In this document: piece by piece, positions 24,469-36,480 of the stretch | Layout: each line of letters opens with the position of its first letter | How positions within the stretch are numbered: position 1 is the stretch's first letter | Assembly (NCBI GenBank): GCA_958496175.1 | Contig: OY292279.1 | Span: 20,894,001 to 20,958,000, forward strand | Source of the DNA: Sisyra terminalis | Lineage: Eukaryota; Arthropoda; Insecta; Neuroptera; Sisyridae | Direction: 5' to 3' | DNA length: 64,000 bases | Notes under the pieces: model-generated | The model's input: only the letters and a program-made list of their open reading frames with translations | Told to the model about the DNA's origin: nothing | The model's database searches: none | Program-made: the position numbers and the translations under genes

Positions 24469-24971
24469 AAGTAGGGTAATATGGATAATAAACAAGGTTT
24501 TACCTTTATCCAGAAAATATATTTCTTAAAAATCAATACAACCTTTTATGATGTAAAAAGTAAACAATATTAAATTTAATTTAGTAGAATATATATAATA
24601 ATATATAGAATAATATAGTAGAATATACATTTTGTATAAAATCTTAAGTGCTTATAATATGGCCAGGGACTGTAGCAGCGATTGATAAACTGTGGAGTGC
24701 GAACTAATAGAACACTCGAAAAAAAAATAATACATTTACTGAAATAAATACCAACTAAAATGTTAATTGAATATCCTGAGGATAAATAATACAATTAAAT
24801 TTGTATAAAACATTCCGGAAATAGTAATTAAAGTGTTAAAAATTCAAGATATTATAGATGTGCTAATACACTGGATTACAAGTCTTCAGTTACTTAAAGT
24901 TCTTACCATCCAAAATTCTTTTTATACTTATCATTGTTCTTTGTAAAGCAGGCAAAAATACATTTTAATAT

Positions 24972-24978
<7 letters not shown>

Positions 24979-25010
<32 letters not shown>

Positions 25011-25013
25011 AGA
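24979..25013. repeat. (TA)n microsatellite
   Basis: Uninterrupted TA dinucleotides over about 35 bp. Confidence 0.9.
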
Positions 25014-25509
25014 GCGTACCATTAAGGGGCAAAAATACAGCAAAAGAATGATAAAAAAGTCTTCTTAAAATCATATTTTAGAATTGACCCTAGAAATATA
25101 TTTTAATGGTACTTTGGAAGAATTTGGATACTTATAAATATTAAGATCCTCGAACTTTAAAATTTACAACTAGCTATATAAAAAATAGAAAAAAATAGTT
25201 GTTAATATCCATTTATCCATGAAATAATGTTGGTATAGTTCTGACAATATATGTTTTAAGTTTTACATCTTATCTATAATAATGTCTCATTTATTCAATT
25301 TTTTTAAAAAAATACAACTTAGTGAAAAAAAAATAAAAACCATTTTCGTGCTTAATGCCATCCGTTCATTCCTTAACCATAACAAATGTACATTGTTTAT
25401 TGACTGTGGGAGTGGTTTTGTGAAAATTTCAAAATTTCAATAATCAAAACACATGAACATCTTTAAATCTCGCAATCCCATTGGTTCATAGCCTTTCGCA
25501 CCGAAGTTT
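25014..25509. other. AT-rich stretch, no gene seen
   Basis: The last 80 bases become less AT-rich (CCCATTGGTTCATAGCC) and may belong to the promoter of the exon candidate that follows. Confidence 0.35.
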
Positions 25510-25515
25510 GTTTGC

Positions 25516-25663
25516 TGTCATCAGATATTAGTGCATTGCTAATCATTATTCATTCTCTATTTGTTTTTAATTAATTAATTTCATTTGATTAAAAGCCAAA
25601 AAGTGATCCAAGTGATAATTGAAATAGTGTTCAATTAATCAAGATAACAATTCTGTCATTCGA
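25516..25663 (+). other. possible untranslated first exon (gene C)
   Basis: The sequence between GTCATCAGATATTAGTGC and CATTCGA is rich in AAAAGTGATC, CAAGTGATAATTGAAATAG and similar strings that resemble insect 5' UTRs. It ends at a strong donor, CGA/GTAAGTGA (GT at 25664). An ATTGG (inverted CCAAT) lies upstream near 25480. No start codon with a meaningful frame occurs before the donor. It could be an extra first exon of gene B, since both are on the plus strand, or a chance donor. Confidence 0.35.
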
Positions 25664-26279
25664 GTAAGTGAAATTTTATTAAATTCCGAAAATCAGAAAT
25701 CTTAGTGCCAGCAGTGTTGGTTTCAATTCAATTATCCATTGATATTTTTGTTCAAATTTATGTTTCCAATCTAAATGATTAATGGTATTAATAATTTAAG
25801 CATTATAAGTTAATTGGTCTAAAAAGATATTCATAAAAACTCCTTAATATTTTTATGATTTCTCAGTATTAGTCGCTCTTTTATTTTCTAATCGTATAAC
25901 TAGCATCACTCTCACTATTAAACATATATTAAGCTTATTGATATCTATAGAGTAGAAAAACAGTATGAAATACTTATGTATTTATTCCGGTGACCAGAAT
26001 AATGCCCCCTAGATAGTTTTTACACGCTATTTGCCCACAAAAACGTTGTCCACATAGAAATTAACTTATACAAAAAATTCCTAATATCCTCGTATGGATA
26101 CTAACCCACAGGAATAACGTTTATTTTATTTATTACTAAATTATTTATTATTAGTATTATACAATAACAATTACATATTTGATGAAAAAAATATCCTGTT
26201 TTTTGTAATACAATAGTTATAAATTTAAAAACACAATTAAGAGTACATGTCCCTTTAAGAAACACAATATTTAGTGTCT

Positions 26280-26580
26280 TTGCAGTTCCTATTTTGTTTT
26301 TAATTATTTTATTCGCGATTTTTCCGTTAATTTAATTCTAATATCGTATAATTTTCTCTATTGCTAAACTTTGATAATAGCCCCATTTTTCCGCGATTTA
26401 TATTAAAAACAAAGTAGAAAATGAAACGTTTCCAGTTATGGGGGCGCTAGTAGGATAATGAACTCTTATTTTTTTTTATATTTCTAACTTTTACGAAAAA
26501 CAAGATATTTTTTATTTCAATTAGGTAAGTGGTATAATATAATTACAATGCTACTTATAAAATAATAATTTCTTAAATAG
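26280..26580 (+). repeat. dispersed repeat, copy 2 (partner at 5.3-5.7 kb)
   Basis: AAACAAAGTAGAAAATGAAACG, then AACTCTTATTTTTTTT, AACAAGATATTTTTTATT and AATTAGGTAA follow the same order as in copy 1. Boundaries are uncertain. Confidence 0.4.
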
Positions 26581-26609
26581 TAAATAAAATAATCGTTTTT
26601 CCAGTATAT

Positions 26610-26720
26610 TATTTTTCCATGTGAGGATATATCATAATGCGTTAATTTCTGTGTGAGTAAATTTCTATATGGACAATTTTCGTATGAGGACTTTTCTAGT
26701 ACACAACTATCATTGACTAT
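26610..26720 (+). repeat. GTGTGAGGA-type dispersed repeat, copy 2
   Basis: Reads AATGCGTTAATTTCTGTGTG, AGTAAATTTCTATATGGACA and ATTTTCGTATGAGGAC. The reverse complement of 60010-60155 has the same three blocks in the same order, with an extra 40 bp or so before the last block. Confidence 0.6.
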
Positions 26721-26990
26721 CGCACAACCATTTATTTCGGTTAAAAATTAACATTATACATAACAGTAGTTTTGATTTTTTTCCACTATTTTTTTTTTCA
26801 TTTGAAAAGTCTGTAAAAAATCAATCATTTTATAAAAATTATATGCGACTTTAAAAATATATTGATACAGCAGGGTTAAAATTGCTATCCGGTAAAATAT
26901 GTTATGACCAAAAAAAATATTTCTTTTTATAAACTCTATTGTTGTCAATTTTTATACATAAGAGCATAATCAACCCTTAAATTGTATTAA

Positions 26991-27712
26991 CGGGTTATAT
27001 ACAGTTAGAAGGCCGAAAAATAGCGAATTTTCCAGAATTTTTTCAGAGACAACTTTTAAATTAATTGATCTTAAAATTTGTACACATATTATGGTATCTT
27101 TTAACTGTATTTTAAGACTTAGTATTAGTAAAAATATTTATTTGGAAAGCAGCTACAGCTGATTTTCGGGAGCTCCTCTCAAAAAAGACGTTTTGCGGTG
27201 ACCACTATATCTCTGAACTGGATCCTCTGAATTTAAAAAACCAAACAGATTTCGTTAAAGTAATGTTAAATCTAGTAATTAATCGAAGGAATAAGCAAAA
27301 TATTTTTTTTTGACCAAATGGCGGTTTCTCAAAAAAAAAATCGATTTTTGACCAAAATTTCGGCCTTAAATTGTTTATAAAAAAAAAATATTTATCGGTG
27401 AGAAAAAATTTTCGATTAATTACTAAAAAGTATATTTCAGAAGCTCGTGTTAAAATCTGAGACTAATCGGTTCAACCGTTTTAGAGTAATGTTGGTCACC
27501 GACTTTGAAAACAACATTTTGAGAAAAACGCGTTTAAAGTTGGAAAAGCACTTTACATAGAATAAAAACGCCTTTTCAAATTTGCGTGTAACTTCGAAAA
27601 TATTCACCGGAACGATATGAAATTTTCTGTATGTATTCTTAAATATATGTACATTAAGAAAAGAAAATAAAAAAAAATCGATTTTTGGAAAATTCTAACT
27701 GTATATAATCCC
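26991..27712 (+). mobile_element. TTAA-flanked MITE
   Basis: Terminal inverted repeats of about 20 bp: CGGGTTATATACAGTTAGAA at the left and the inverse of GGGATTATATACAGTTAGAA at the right. TTAA lies directly outside both ends (26987-26990 and 27713-27716), the target site of piggyBac and some Sola elements. The 722-bp interior has no meaningful frame, so it is non-autonomous. The superfamily is inferred from the TTAA only. Confidence 0.75.
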
Positions 27713-27716
27713 TTAA

Positions 27717-29876
27717 AGTTTTCGATCAAACCGTTTAGTCAATCCTAAGAAAATCCTTTTTCCTCTATTTTTATACAAAAATCTGTTGAGATAGAGATCT
27801 AAAACTTTCAGGATGTTAATATTTTACTAGTATCCACATATCTATGATGTGTCATTAAAATATCATTCCAGGACCGATTCACCAGGCTAATTATCCAAAC
27901 TTTTTTAGTCTAGTCTATTGAAGTACATATTTATTCGTCTAGTAAAACAAAAATTGATTTCAGTAACTTCACCTACAATTACAAATATATCATTCACATC
28001 ACTATCTACCACTCAAATTAACTTATATTCATAGAAAATGTTGTAATAAAACGTAAATATAACTTCTCGTTTATTTGATTATCTATTTGATTTTCGAAAA
28101 CTTGGTTCTTTGAATTGCATTTGAAATTATAACAAAACAGAAAATATATTCTATAAATTGAAAGTTATATATGCTCACTTAGTGGTTCTCAGAAAAGTTT
28201 ATAATTTGACATTTAATAGCATTTGCAAAGCTTTTGAAGTATTGACTTTATTTATTTAAGAAGCAACATGTTTTATCCACTATAATTTATCAAAATTCAT
28301 TTCAATAAACTCAAATCTAGATCTCATAAATGATGTTGTTTGTTTAGTGCCCTTATTATAACGAATTACTTGCTAAAGTCAACATACAGGTACTAATAAA
28401 TTAAAATACCAACTTGCAACTATTTTATGAGGTAGAATAACAATAATTACTTGGTTAGAAGAGAAATACTGTATGGATTATTATGCAAGCATACAACATC
28501 CATTAGCTTTGATAAACCTCAAAGAAACTAATTAAAGTTTTCCTCTTTATACCCACACATTTTATTTTATTTTTTTCATTAGGAATAGTATAACGATTTA
28601 AATATTACTTACAAATATTAATTCAAAAAAATGGTAAATCCATTAAAAATGGTATGAAAACTAATTTAATGATTTTACAGTCGCTATATTTACGCTAAAG
28701 TTTCAATTGAAGTAATTGAGAAATGAAGGAAATAAAAGGTTTTCTTCCTATGATTTTTAATTGAAATTTATTTCTTGATAGCAAGTCCAATAACATTATT
28801 AGTTGCAATGTTGAAATCAATTACGTACTCACATAAATCAAACTGGAAAATGTTTGAAAAATAAGTTAATTTTCATGTGTATACCTACTTGAAACTTATC
28901 AGAAATTTTTAATCAAATTAATTTATTTGCAAGCCATGAAATATGGAATAACACAGATTTTCACATTGCATAAAGTCAGACTGGAATTCATATTTCTAAA
29001 ATACGTTGTGACGTTTTATAAAGTAATTTTTTTGGTATGTCAAGTTTGTATTGAACATCAAAAGTCGCTAGTGCTTTTGAATAAAAAGTGCATAAGATAC
29101 AATATACAAATATGTATTGAAGCTGACGGAAAACGCATTGACCTAATTATTTTTGTAAAAATATAACATCGTTCGACATAAATATTACGTGTATTCCATT
29201 AACTATGCATAAGGATGGAATAAAATTAAGACAGTTTGTTATGGTATCCGATGCTGCATTTGCATAACTTAATTACTGATTTCCTATTTATTATGGAACC
29301 CATGAAGGGAAGAGGAAAATTAGTTCAGTTTAACTCAAGCGTATCCGTTCAAATATTTGGATTATAATAATATAAGGTGGTCGATGTACATTTTGAGCAA
29401 CAACTATATATGATGGTGGAGAAGTTAATCATTATAAAACCTTCCTTGCAATTCTATCCGAAAATTTTCAAGTTAAATACATTCTTCAAAATATTAGAAA
29501 TTAAGTTATTAATTGTGAAGTCATTAATTAAAGTTTCATTACTCCCTTATAAAGACAGTAGCTCCTAAAGCAAACAGTATCGCCCCCGATAATGTGCTAA
29601 ATTTTTCCAATAGGGTGACAACAGATAAATAAAATAACGACGTTGAGAAGGACTGAGATGTCCTTTCTTCCTTCTTAAGTAACTGATGTTTCAAATTATT
29701 ATAACAGACTAGAATAACGTCGAGCTGTAAGTTAAAGAGATATAATTTTCCACAGTTAATAATAGGATCTAACTGTTAAGCAATTGTTTTTCTTCTCGGT
29801 TCTTCTGGAGCATACGAGTCTTCTTTGGAAAAACCCACCCAATCATAAAAGTTTTTTCTGTCATTATTTTCTGCCA
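27717..29876. other. AT-rich stretch, no gene seen
   Basis: Several 60-80 codon frames occur (for example 28927-29166) but none shows a domain, splice sites or codon pattern I can support. Confidence 0.45.
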
Positions 29877-29969
29877 CGTTAACAAGGTCTTTAGCAATTC
29901 TAGGGCTAATAAAAACTCATAATCGATAGTTTTGAAACGGCCATCTTGACTACTTGGCCACCAGTTGGC
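29877..29969 (-). repeat. SINE, copy 3 (internal deletion)
   Basis: The minus strand starts CCAACTGGTGGCCAAGTAGT, continues AAAACTATCGATTATG, and jumps to the tail GCCCTAGAATTGCTAAAGACC. The B-box region is deleted, so internal polymerase III transcription is unlikely. Confidence 0.7.
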
Positions 29970-31029
29970 ATCACAGAAATCAATCATTAGTTTGACAACA
30001 ATCGATTTCAAAAAATGATTAACCTAGAAATTATTAAAACTTTAACTACGATTATTAAAAATACACTTTGAAAGAAAAGTGTATAGTTTCAAAGAAATAA
30101 AAAGCCATAAACGGGAACTTCAATTTAGATTCTAGGAAGTCCTTTTACATTGTTATTAGAGTGAAACATTATTTTTTTATCGTTAGACAGTAGAGATTAA
30201 TTCAAAATTTGAACTTGGAGTTTAAGTGAATTTCACTACTTGAACATTTTATCCTCATAATTAGATTTACTAGTTTGGTAGTCATTTTATAAAACCAATG
30301 CTAACTAAATGATAGTTTACGATTCTATTAGTAATATTTTGATGGTCCATTTTCATGATAATTTAATAATTTTGTAATAATTTAATAATTTTTTTTCTTA
30401 TATTTTCAACAATTTAAGTAGAAGGGAAAAAGATTATTCATTGTACACATTTTAGTTCCAAAACACTACATATGGTACTACACCAAAAGAAAATAGAATA
30501 GCTAAATGAATTTCTATTAATATTGAATTCTGAAATACCTTTTTTAAAACTGAATATAACAAATCGAATATTTTACTCCATTTAAATAATAAATATATAT
30601 TAATATTCTGACAATCCTTTTTCTTACAAAAACAGTTACGTGTAAGGGGATTAATCATTTCCTACTTATTCGGTGTTTTAGTTGTTACATTTTAACTAAT
30701 AAGTCAAAATTACCAATATTTTATTCCGAATGAATATCTGGTTCCTGTAATAAAACTTCTTATTTTTTCAGCCAGTGGATTGACGTGATTGATTGTTTTT
30801 ATTCAGATAACATATGAACCGCGAAATAGAATAACCTGATTTTCTCGAAAAAATAAATTATTCCTGTGACTAAATTCTTCCTTTGCCTCCTCTCTTATAA
30901 CATGGTCATCGACCGCATAAGCATAACCAAAAAAAATATAAAGAAATGAATGCAAAAAAGTCCCAATAATTTTAAATGTGACAAAAAGAAAGAAACTGTA
31001 ACCACCAAAATATTTCAGTCTTTTATTTG
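29970..31029. other. AT-rich stretch, no gene seen
   Basis: No supported feature. Confidence 0.45.
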
Positions 31030-31190
31030 GCGTCTGGGGAATAAGACGCCAAGACTATTGCTTAAAAGCAGTCATATAATGGGTTCGAATATCGCAAAGA
31101 GTAAATTTTCGGTATATAGCAGTTAAAAAATTTTTTAATAACTTCAGACCGACAAATGATCTTAGCAATCAGAAAAAGGCGTAAATACTT
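31030..31190 (+). repeat. SINE, divergent copy 4
   Basis: The B box GGGTTCGAATATC is at 31081-31093 and the tail AAATGATCTTAGCAATC matches other copies. The head differs: a GGCGTCTGGGG...AGACGCC hairpin replaces the canonical A box. It may be a diverged subfamily or a second tRNA-derived head joined to the same tail. Confidence 0.5.
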
Positions 31191-31349
31191 AGAAAAAGGA
31201 TCAATTAACTTCCATTATTTGATGTTAAAAAAAGAGTAAATGAAAGTTGAAGGCAGTGTTTAGAAGTAAAAAAAATTGAGAAATACGCAATAACTTTTTA
31301 ATGCATATATTAACTTTGCTGTACACAATGTATGAGCTCTGTATTCATT

Positions 31350-31514
31350 TTAATTGTTATTTACCGTCACTTATCAACTTCCATGGTCTTAAACAACTCT
31401 AGGGATAATAAAATCCTTAAATAGAGGAATATTGAAAATTTGCTCAAGACGAGATTCGAACTCAACATCTACCAGTTTTGGAGCGGCAACTTTGACCACT
31501 CAACCACCAGTTGG
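31350..31514 (-). repeat. SINE, copy 5 (near complete)
   Basis: The minus strand begins CCAACTGGTGGTTGAGTGGT (A box TGGTTGAGTGGTC), has B box GAGTTCGAATCTC (31463-31451) and tail CCCTAGAGTTGTTTAAGACC, then GTGACGGTAAATAACAATTA, shared with copy 6. It faces copy 4 in inverted orientation 160 bp away. Confidence 0.8.
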
Positions 31515-32389
31515 TTTATAGTATATAGTATTAACTTTTAGTATTTGATATTAAATTTCTATATTATCTACTTAAATTTTAAGAATTTTTTAAAATTGGT
31601 ATTTTAAATTTGTAAAATACAAAAATTTCAAATTTAATTTGAAATAGTACTCGGTATTATTCGAGTGTATATAATACAAACATATAAAAGCATTTTAAAG
31701 AATAATACGGCAAGGAACTGTAAAGAATACTCAATTTGCATAAGGAAAACTGAAAAATCACTATCGTAAAAGTTTCACAAGGCCATGAAAACACCATCAT
31801 AATATTAGTACCGCAATATACAAAGATGTATTTTATATATTTTAATCAATGATTTGAAAAATAAAATAGTGTTGCGGTAAAACAAACCCTTCATTAAAGT
31901 CCAATCAAATTACCTTTCAAGAATATAGTTTCAGACTATTCATGAATAATAATTTTGAGGTGAATATGAAAAATTTGAAATGCTTGAATAGATTATGGTG
32001 GTTTAAAAGTGTGTTATATTTACTGAATATTTTAAAAACGTGGTTTCATCCATAAAATTTAATAAATTAGCATTCTACGAGTATGTTATACGAATCAGTG
32101 TTATATAAAATTCTATAAATTGAGCAAACTAAAAATGACTACTAAGCAGAAAAACCGAGTGCATCACGTTTTTTGATGGAAACAGCCAGCTAAATGAAAC
32201 ATGTGTTATCATATTGTAAATGAAGAAAACTTGGAAAAGCACTGTTGTATTTATAGTTCGTGCTTTTAATTTTTGTTGTGTTTTAAATTAAGGACCTAAA
32301 ACCCATATAAATTATATAAATATTCATTAATTCTTTACATACTTAAATATTACGTATCAAGATTAATAATAGGCAAAATATGTATTTTG
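31515..32389. other. AT-rich stretch, no gene seen
   Basis: No supported feature. Confidence 0.45.
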
Positions 32390-32390
32390 T

Positions 32391-32640
32391 ATGTAAAGAT
32401 GTCGACAAACCCAGGGAACAAAGATTGTAAATTATAAACACATATTTGTGAGTGAAATTAAATCATTGAACTAAATATAATTATGATTTCAATTTTTATT
32501 CCAATTTCATTCAATGGTCAATTTGTGTTTTTTTTCAGTTGTGCTACTGTTAGGTTGTACATACTTCATACAAAGTTATTTGTCAATTGAATCAATTTTG
32601 GGCTGTGAATACTTCACGGGAAATTACTAGTTTATCAATA
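32391..32640 (+). repeat. unclassified dispersed repeat, copy C
   Basis: Starts GATGTCGACAAACCCAGGG and ends GGCTGTGAATACTTCACGGG with AAATTACTAG, collinear with 15331-15545. A TGTACATACTTCATACAAAG block is inserted relative to copies A and B. Confidence 0.55.
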
Positions 32641-33214
32641 CTCTATAAAACTTAACAGTAAACACAAATCTTAGTTCAATTCTTTTCGTTTGTCCCCTTT
32701 TCTCTTACAAACATACAATTCCTTCTATATTTTTGCATAAAATGAGAATTTTATACTGATGGATGTGCAAGTTGTGCTTTGCATGCAGACATTAAGAAAG
32801 CATCATTTAACTTATTCGTTTAGTAAAGGAAGAATATTTACTTCTATTTAACAAATAAAAATATATTTTTCTAAAATTGTGAGGTTCCAACAAGGTGAAT
32901 CGGAAAAATATTATCTGTTTAAACATTTTTTTTGGAGAAAATAATATTGTGATCTTGATATAAATCAATTGATATGAATAAATATATGAAAAGATACTTT
33001 GATTTTAAAAAAATGATACTTGTTTATAAGTATATAATTTTGCTGATTTTATCGTTTCTGCTAGCTTTTCTATGCATTTTCTTGTAAAAGGGGTGCATTA
33101 CTATTGATAAGCCATTGGCATCAAATATTTACGACAGACCATAGCCAAAGTTGAGTCTAATTTCTGCTTTAGTTTTGATGTTTAAAACTAATAAATATTA
33201 TAATTAAATTGTAG

Positions 33215-33300
33215 GCAATAAGGACGAAACTTCTTGTGGAATCTTTTTTTTTTATCGCCAACGTTTCGTCAGTTATTCCTGACTTCTTCAGGGCTCAAAA
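33215..33300 (-). ncRNA. hammerhead-like motif, family 2, copy 1
   Basis: The minus strand contains CTGAAGA (33291-33285), then a stem GTCAG/CTGAC with loop GAATAA, then GAAACGTTGGC (GAAA at 33267-33264). This matches CUGANGA-stem-GAAA with one extra base before the stem. A clear stem III and cleavage triplet are not evident. A lone GGACGAAAC on the plus strand at 33222-33230 may be the decayed inverted partner. Confidence 0.45.
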
Positions 33301-33729
33301 TTTAAAAATTACTCCACAAATGACATAAAAATAAATATTAACAATAATTATTAATAATTAATAACTAATAAATATTGTATAATATCTGATCTCAAGTTAT
33401 TACTTTGAAATACTACGTTAAATGCAATTTTGTGGAGTTAAGAATCACAAATGTTTAAGGTTCTCAAAATAAGTATAAATTTGTAAGGTTTCATTTCAGG
33501 CTTCGCTATTTTTTTTTAATTTTGGTTTTTTCAAAATCTTTGGCTTGATTGCAGGTTCCTAGTTTTGGTTATAACATATTAAATCTACCAAATTGAGACC
33601 TTACTTAAGCGAAAAAAAAAAATCTTGGTTGACTTTTATTTTGAATTTTTTTTTATCAATATTATTATTGTTCATACCGGTAAAAAAAATTTTCAATTTG
33701 TGAAATCTCTAACACCCCATTGTTATTAT

Positions 33730-34130
33730 TTTTAAAGCTTTAATGGTCCATTCAGGGTTCTGACTTATAAAGAGTTGTACCGAAAACAGTTTTGTACTTA
33801 ACCATAAAAAAGAATGAAGTTTCCCAACAATAAAAACTTCCTATTGTTATATTTCAATAATCACGAACGGTATGATCCGAGTGCACGCTCCTAAAAGATT
33901 AAACTGGAAAACGTTTTTTCGTACCTCAACCGACAAAAAAACGAGTTTTTCCGGCGACAAACGTCTTGCAATGCTAGATATTCATTAATTTGTATGATAT
34001 TTTCCAGGTGTTGACTTGTAGAGAACTAAAGCGAAATCAGTTTGTATAGTTTTTCGACAATAAAAGCTGTTCATTGTATGGGTTTTCAAATATTAATGGT
34101 ACAATCCAAATTTTTAAAAGAAAAGTTCTT
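33730..34130 (+). repeat. two-copy tandem repeat, period about 251 bp
   Basis: TTCTGACTTATAAAGAGTTG near 33759 and TGTTGACTTGTAGAGAACT near 34010 begin collinear blocks. Both go on through GAAAACAGTTTTGTA / GAAATCAGTTTGTATAG, CAACAATAAAAACTTC / CGACAATAAAAGCTGTTC and ACGGTATGATCC / ATGGTACAATCC. Copies are well diverged, so the duplication is old. No family assigned. Confidence 0.55.
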
Positions 34131-34230
34131 ACATGGGATACTCATAAACAGAAGTACATTTTTCGGTTAAAACACAAACAAAATACTGTCGCAAAAATTA
34201 AAAGATGACTCATTCCACAGCAGTTACGGA

Positions 34231-34425
34231 CCGATCCAATACTACTTGATAACTTTTGAGGAAGGTTGCTTGCCAATCGAAATACGTATCTGAACTAAAC
34301 GTTCATAGTTTTACATTTGTTTGAAGTTTTGATCAAATTTGTGTTTATGGTTTACTTTTGTAAGTTTAATTATATCTATAAATATAATCACAATATATTT
34401 AATATTTGCATAAATAAGCAAATGT
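34231..34425 (+). repeat. hammerhead foldback repeat, copy 2 (right half)
   Basis: From CCAATACTACTTGATAAC to CACAATATATTTAATA it follows the right half of copy 1 (16301-16478). The left arm is absent. Confidence 0.65.
34246..34300 (+). ncRNA. hammerhead-like motif in copy 2
   Basis: Core TTGAGGA (34256-34262; the first conserved C is replaced by T), stem II GGTTG/CAATC with loop CTTGC (five pairs, one G-U), GAAA at 34279-34282, self-complementary TACGTA as stem III, then TC at the cleavage position (34289-34290). The lost C of the core should impair cleavage. Confidence 0.5.
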
Positions 34426-36280
34426 CTTTCTAGTATTATATGTTCAAATTTTATTTCTGTTAATAGGATACTAACTACCAGCTTGAAAGACATTAAAATT
34501 ATATACTTATAAGAAAATGATTCTGAGACTTTTGACCTTAACAAAACAGAACGTCTATTTGTGCTGTACGGTACTTTTGTTAATTCATTTTTCTCTAGGC
34601 TTCAAAAATATTCGTAAAATAATGATTAATTTTTAAAAAAATGGTTAATGTTATGGAGACTAAAAGTTTATAATTCATTTTGAATCATGTTTTATAAGAA
34701 ACAAATGTAGCTTTAATTCTTCATATAAATCAATAATTTGACTAAACAAATCAATGTATCAAATACTCAATACCTGTAAGCCATAAAAATAAGAGAAACA
34801 CTTTTCAACATAAAACGTTTTCCCCTGTTAAAAGTATCGTCAATGGCTGAACTCAAGTACATATATAGTTGCCTATATCCATAGTTCCAATAACTTTGCA
34901 CAAATCAAACTAAACCTGTTTTCTTCTGCCATATGCTACTTGCCGAGTGAAGCCGCATATTTTGAGAAATTCAATTAGATGGCCAAAAACGATATCACAT
35001 CACAATTACCAAATTGTCGTTGCAAGTTTTAATAGAAGAGGTATAAATTATGAAGAATGATCAACAATAATTTGTATAAAAAAAATGCTGATAAACGAAA
35101 AATCATTGGCTTAATTAGATGTAGAAATTGAAATCGATTTATTGGTCATTAATTTTAAAGTTATAAAACTAAAACCAAAGTTATTCACAACTTCGGTTAG
35201 CGCAAAAGTTTTGGAAATCATTTTAATATTTATGTTTTTATACATTCAGAGAAAAAGTATTTTTTATTCGTGGAAATATAATAATCATATTACCGAGTTG
35301 AAAGAAAGAATTTTCTTTGTCTACTAACGAAAATAACTAAATGAAAATTATATTAAGTAGATGTCGCCATCTATGAATAAAGTAAAAAAATAAATTCACT
35401 GAATGAGTGTGTTTCAAGAATAATTTTCATGGTACATACCTCCGATGCCTCCGATATTCTCCATAATTTCTATCTACAAATCATTTCATCTTTTACCATT
35501 AATTTTAGTGTTTCATATTTTTAACAGTGGTTACCACCAAGGTACCCAATTTGATTTGAAGTTCTTTTGTACGTTTTTGTATTGTAAATGATATCTTTAT
35601 AAATGTGTAGATACATATGTACGTTAATGTATACCCCCAGTAGTTTATTTAAAAAATTTGATTATAAATGTTTGAAATCAATTACGTAGCACTTCATGAA
35701 GATGAAATACTCCCAAAAGCGTAGCACTTAGCATAAATAGTAGTTGAGGACCTTTTTTCGTTCGTATTCCTGTAATTTCATTCAATAATAATTTTATTTT
35801 TTCATCCACTTTCACATTTTTGAACAAAAAACCGAATTTTCTTTTATAATATTTTGTGCTTAACAATTCTGATATTTATTACTGTTTACTAATTTTATCT
35901 CATTAAAATAAAAATATTTGAAAGCTTAAGATTAGCAAAAAAATGGGCATGAAAGTTGAAAGCTTTACAGAGAAAACTGTTACAGGTATTACGATCTCTA
36001 TGGGGTGTTTTTCATATCATCCATTAAATATGAATTTGATATAATATGATACTATTGTAGTTGCAAATACAATTATTATAGAAGATTTAATTCAGACAAA
36101 GATTTTTTTAATGCTGATTCACCTGCTCGAAAAACCGTGATACCATTTGTTGATTCAGTACCAGTGTTTGAAGTCAGAAAATGAGTGGTAAGAAATACCA
36201 GCAAAGAGAAGCCTTACTAATAATTGTTCCTTGCGAAGCTACATTAAGAGGTAAATATTTAGAAGGAAATATTTAGAAAT
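34426..36280. other. AT-rich stretch, no gene seen
   Basis: A GTCGCCATCTATGAA string at 35364 resembles common insect repeat debris. Nothing else supported. Confidence 0.4.
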
Positions 36281-36284
36281 ATTT

Positions 36285-36480
36285 AATTTAAGTAGATCTC
36301 AAATCCGACTGACTTCATGATTGATCACTTTGACCTTAGGAAGCACCTGTATACTATTGGGGTACTGTATAACCCTGCTTTATTCAGGTTTTGTTAGAAG
36401 ATTAAACTGATTCTTATAGTCTGTTGGAATGGAGCACTCTGTCTAAAATAGGAATTTAAAGATGTGAGGGTCTCCGATTC
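36285..36480 (+). pseudogene. LINE tail after RNase H (R1/I/Jockey-like), fragment
   Basis: Frames in order read LSRSQIRLTS, IDHFDLRKHLYTIGVLYN, PALFRFC, TDSYSLLEWSTLSKIGI. They follow the region after RNase H in many insect LINE proteins: LSR..LR.L.GLLTGH..LR.HL...G, CR.C.E..ET..H....C..L...R. Two frameshifts and stops show it is dead. No reverse transcriptase domain precedes it. Confidence 0.65.
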
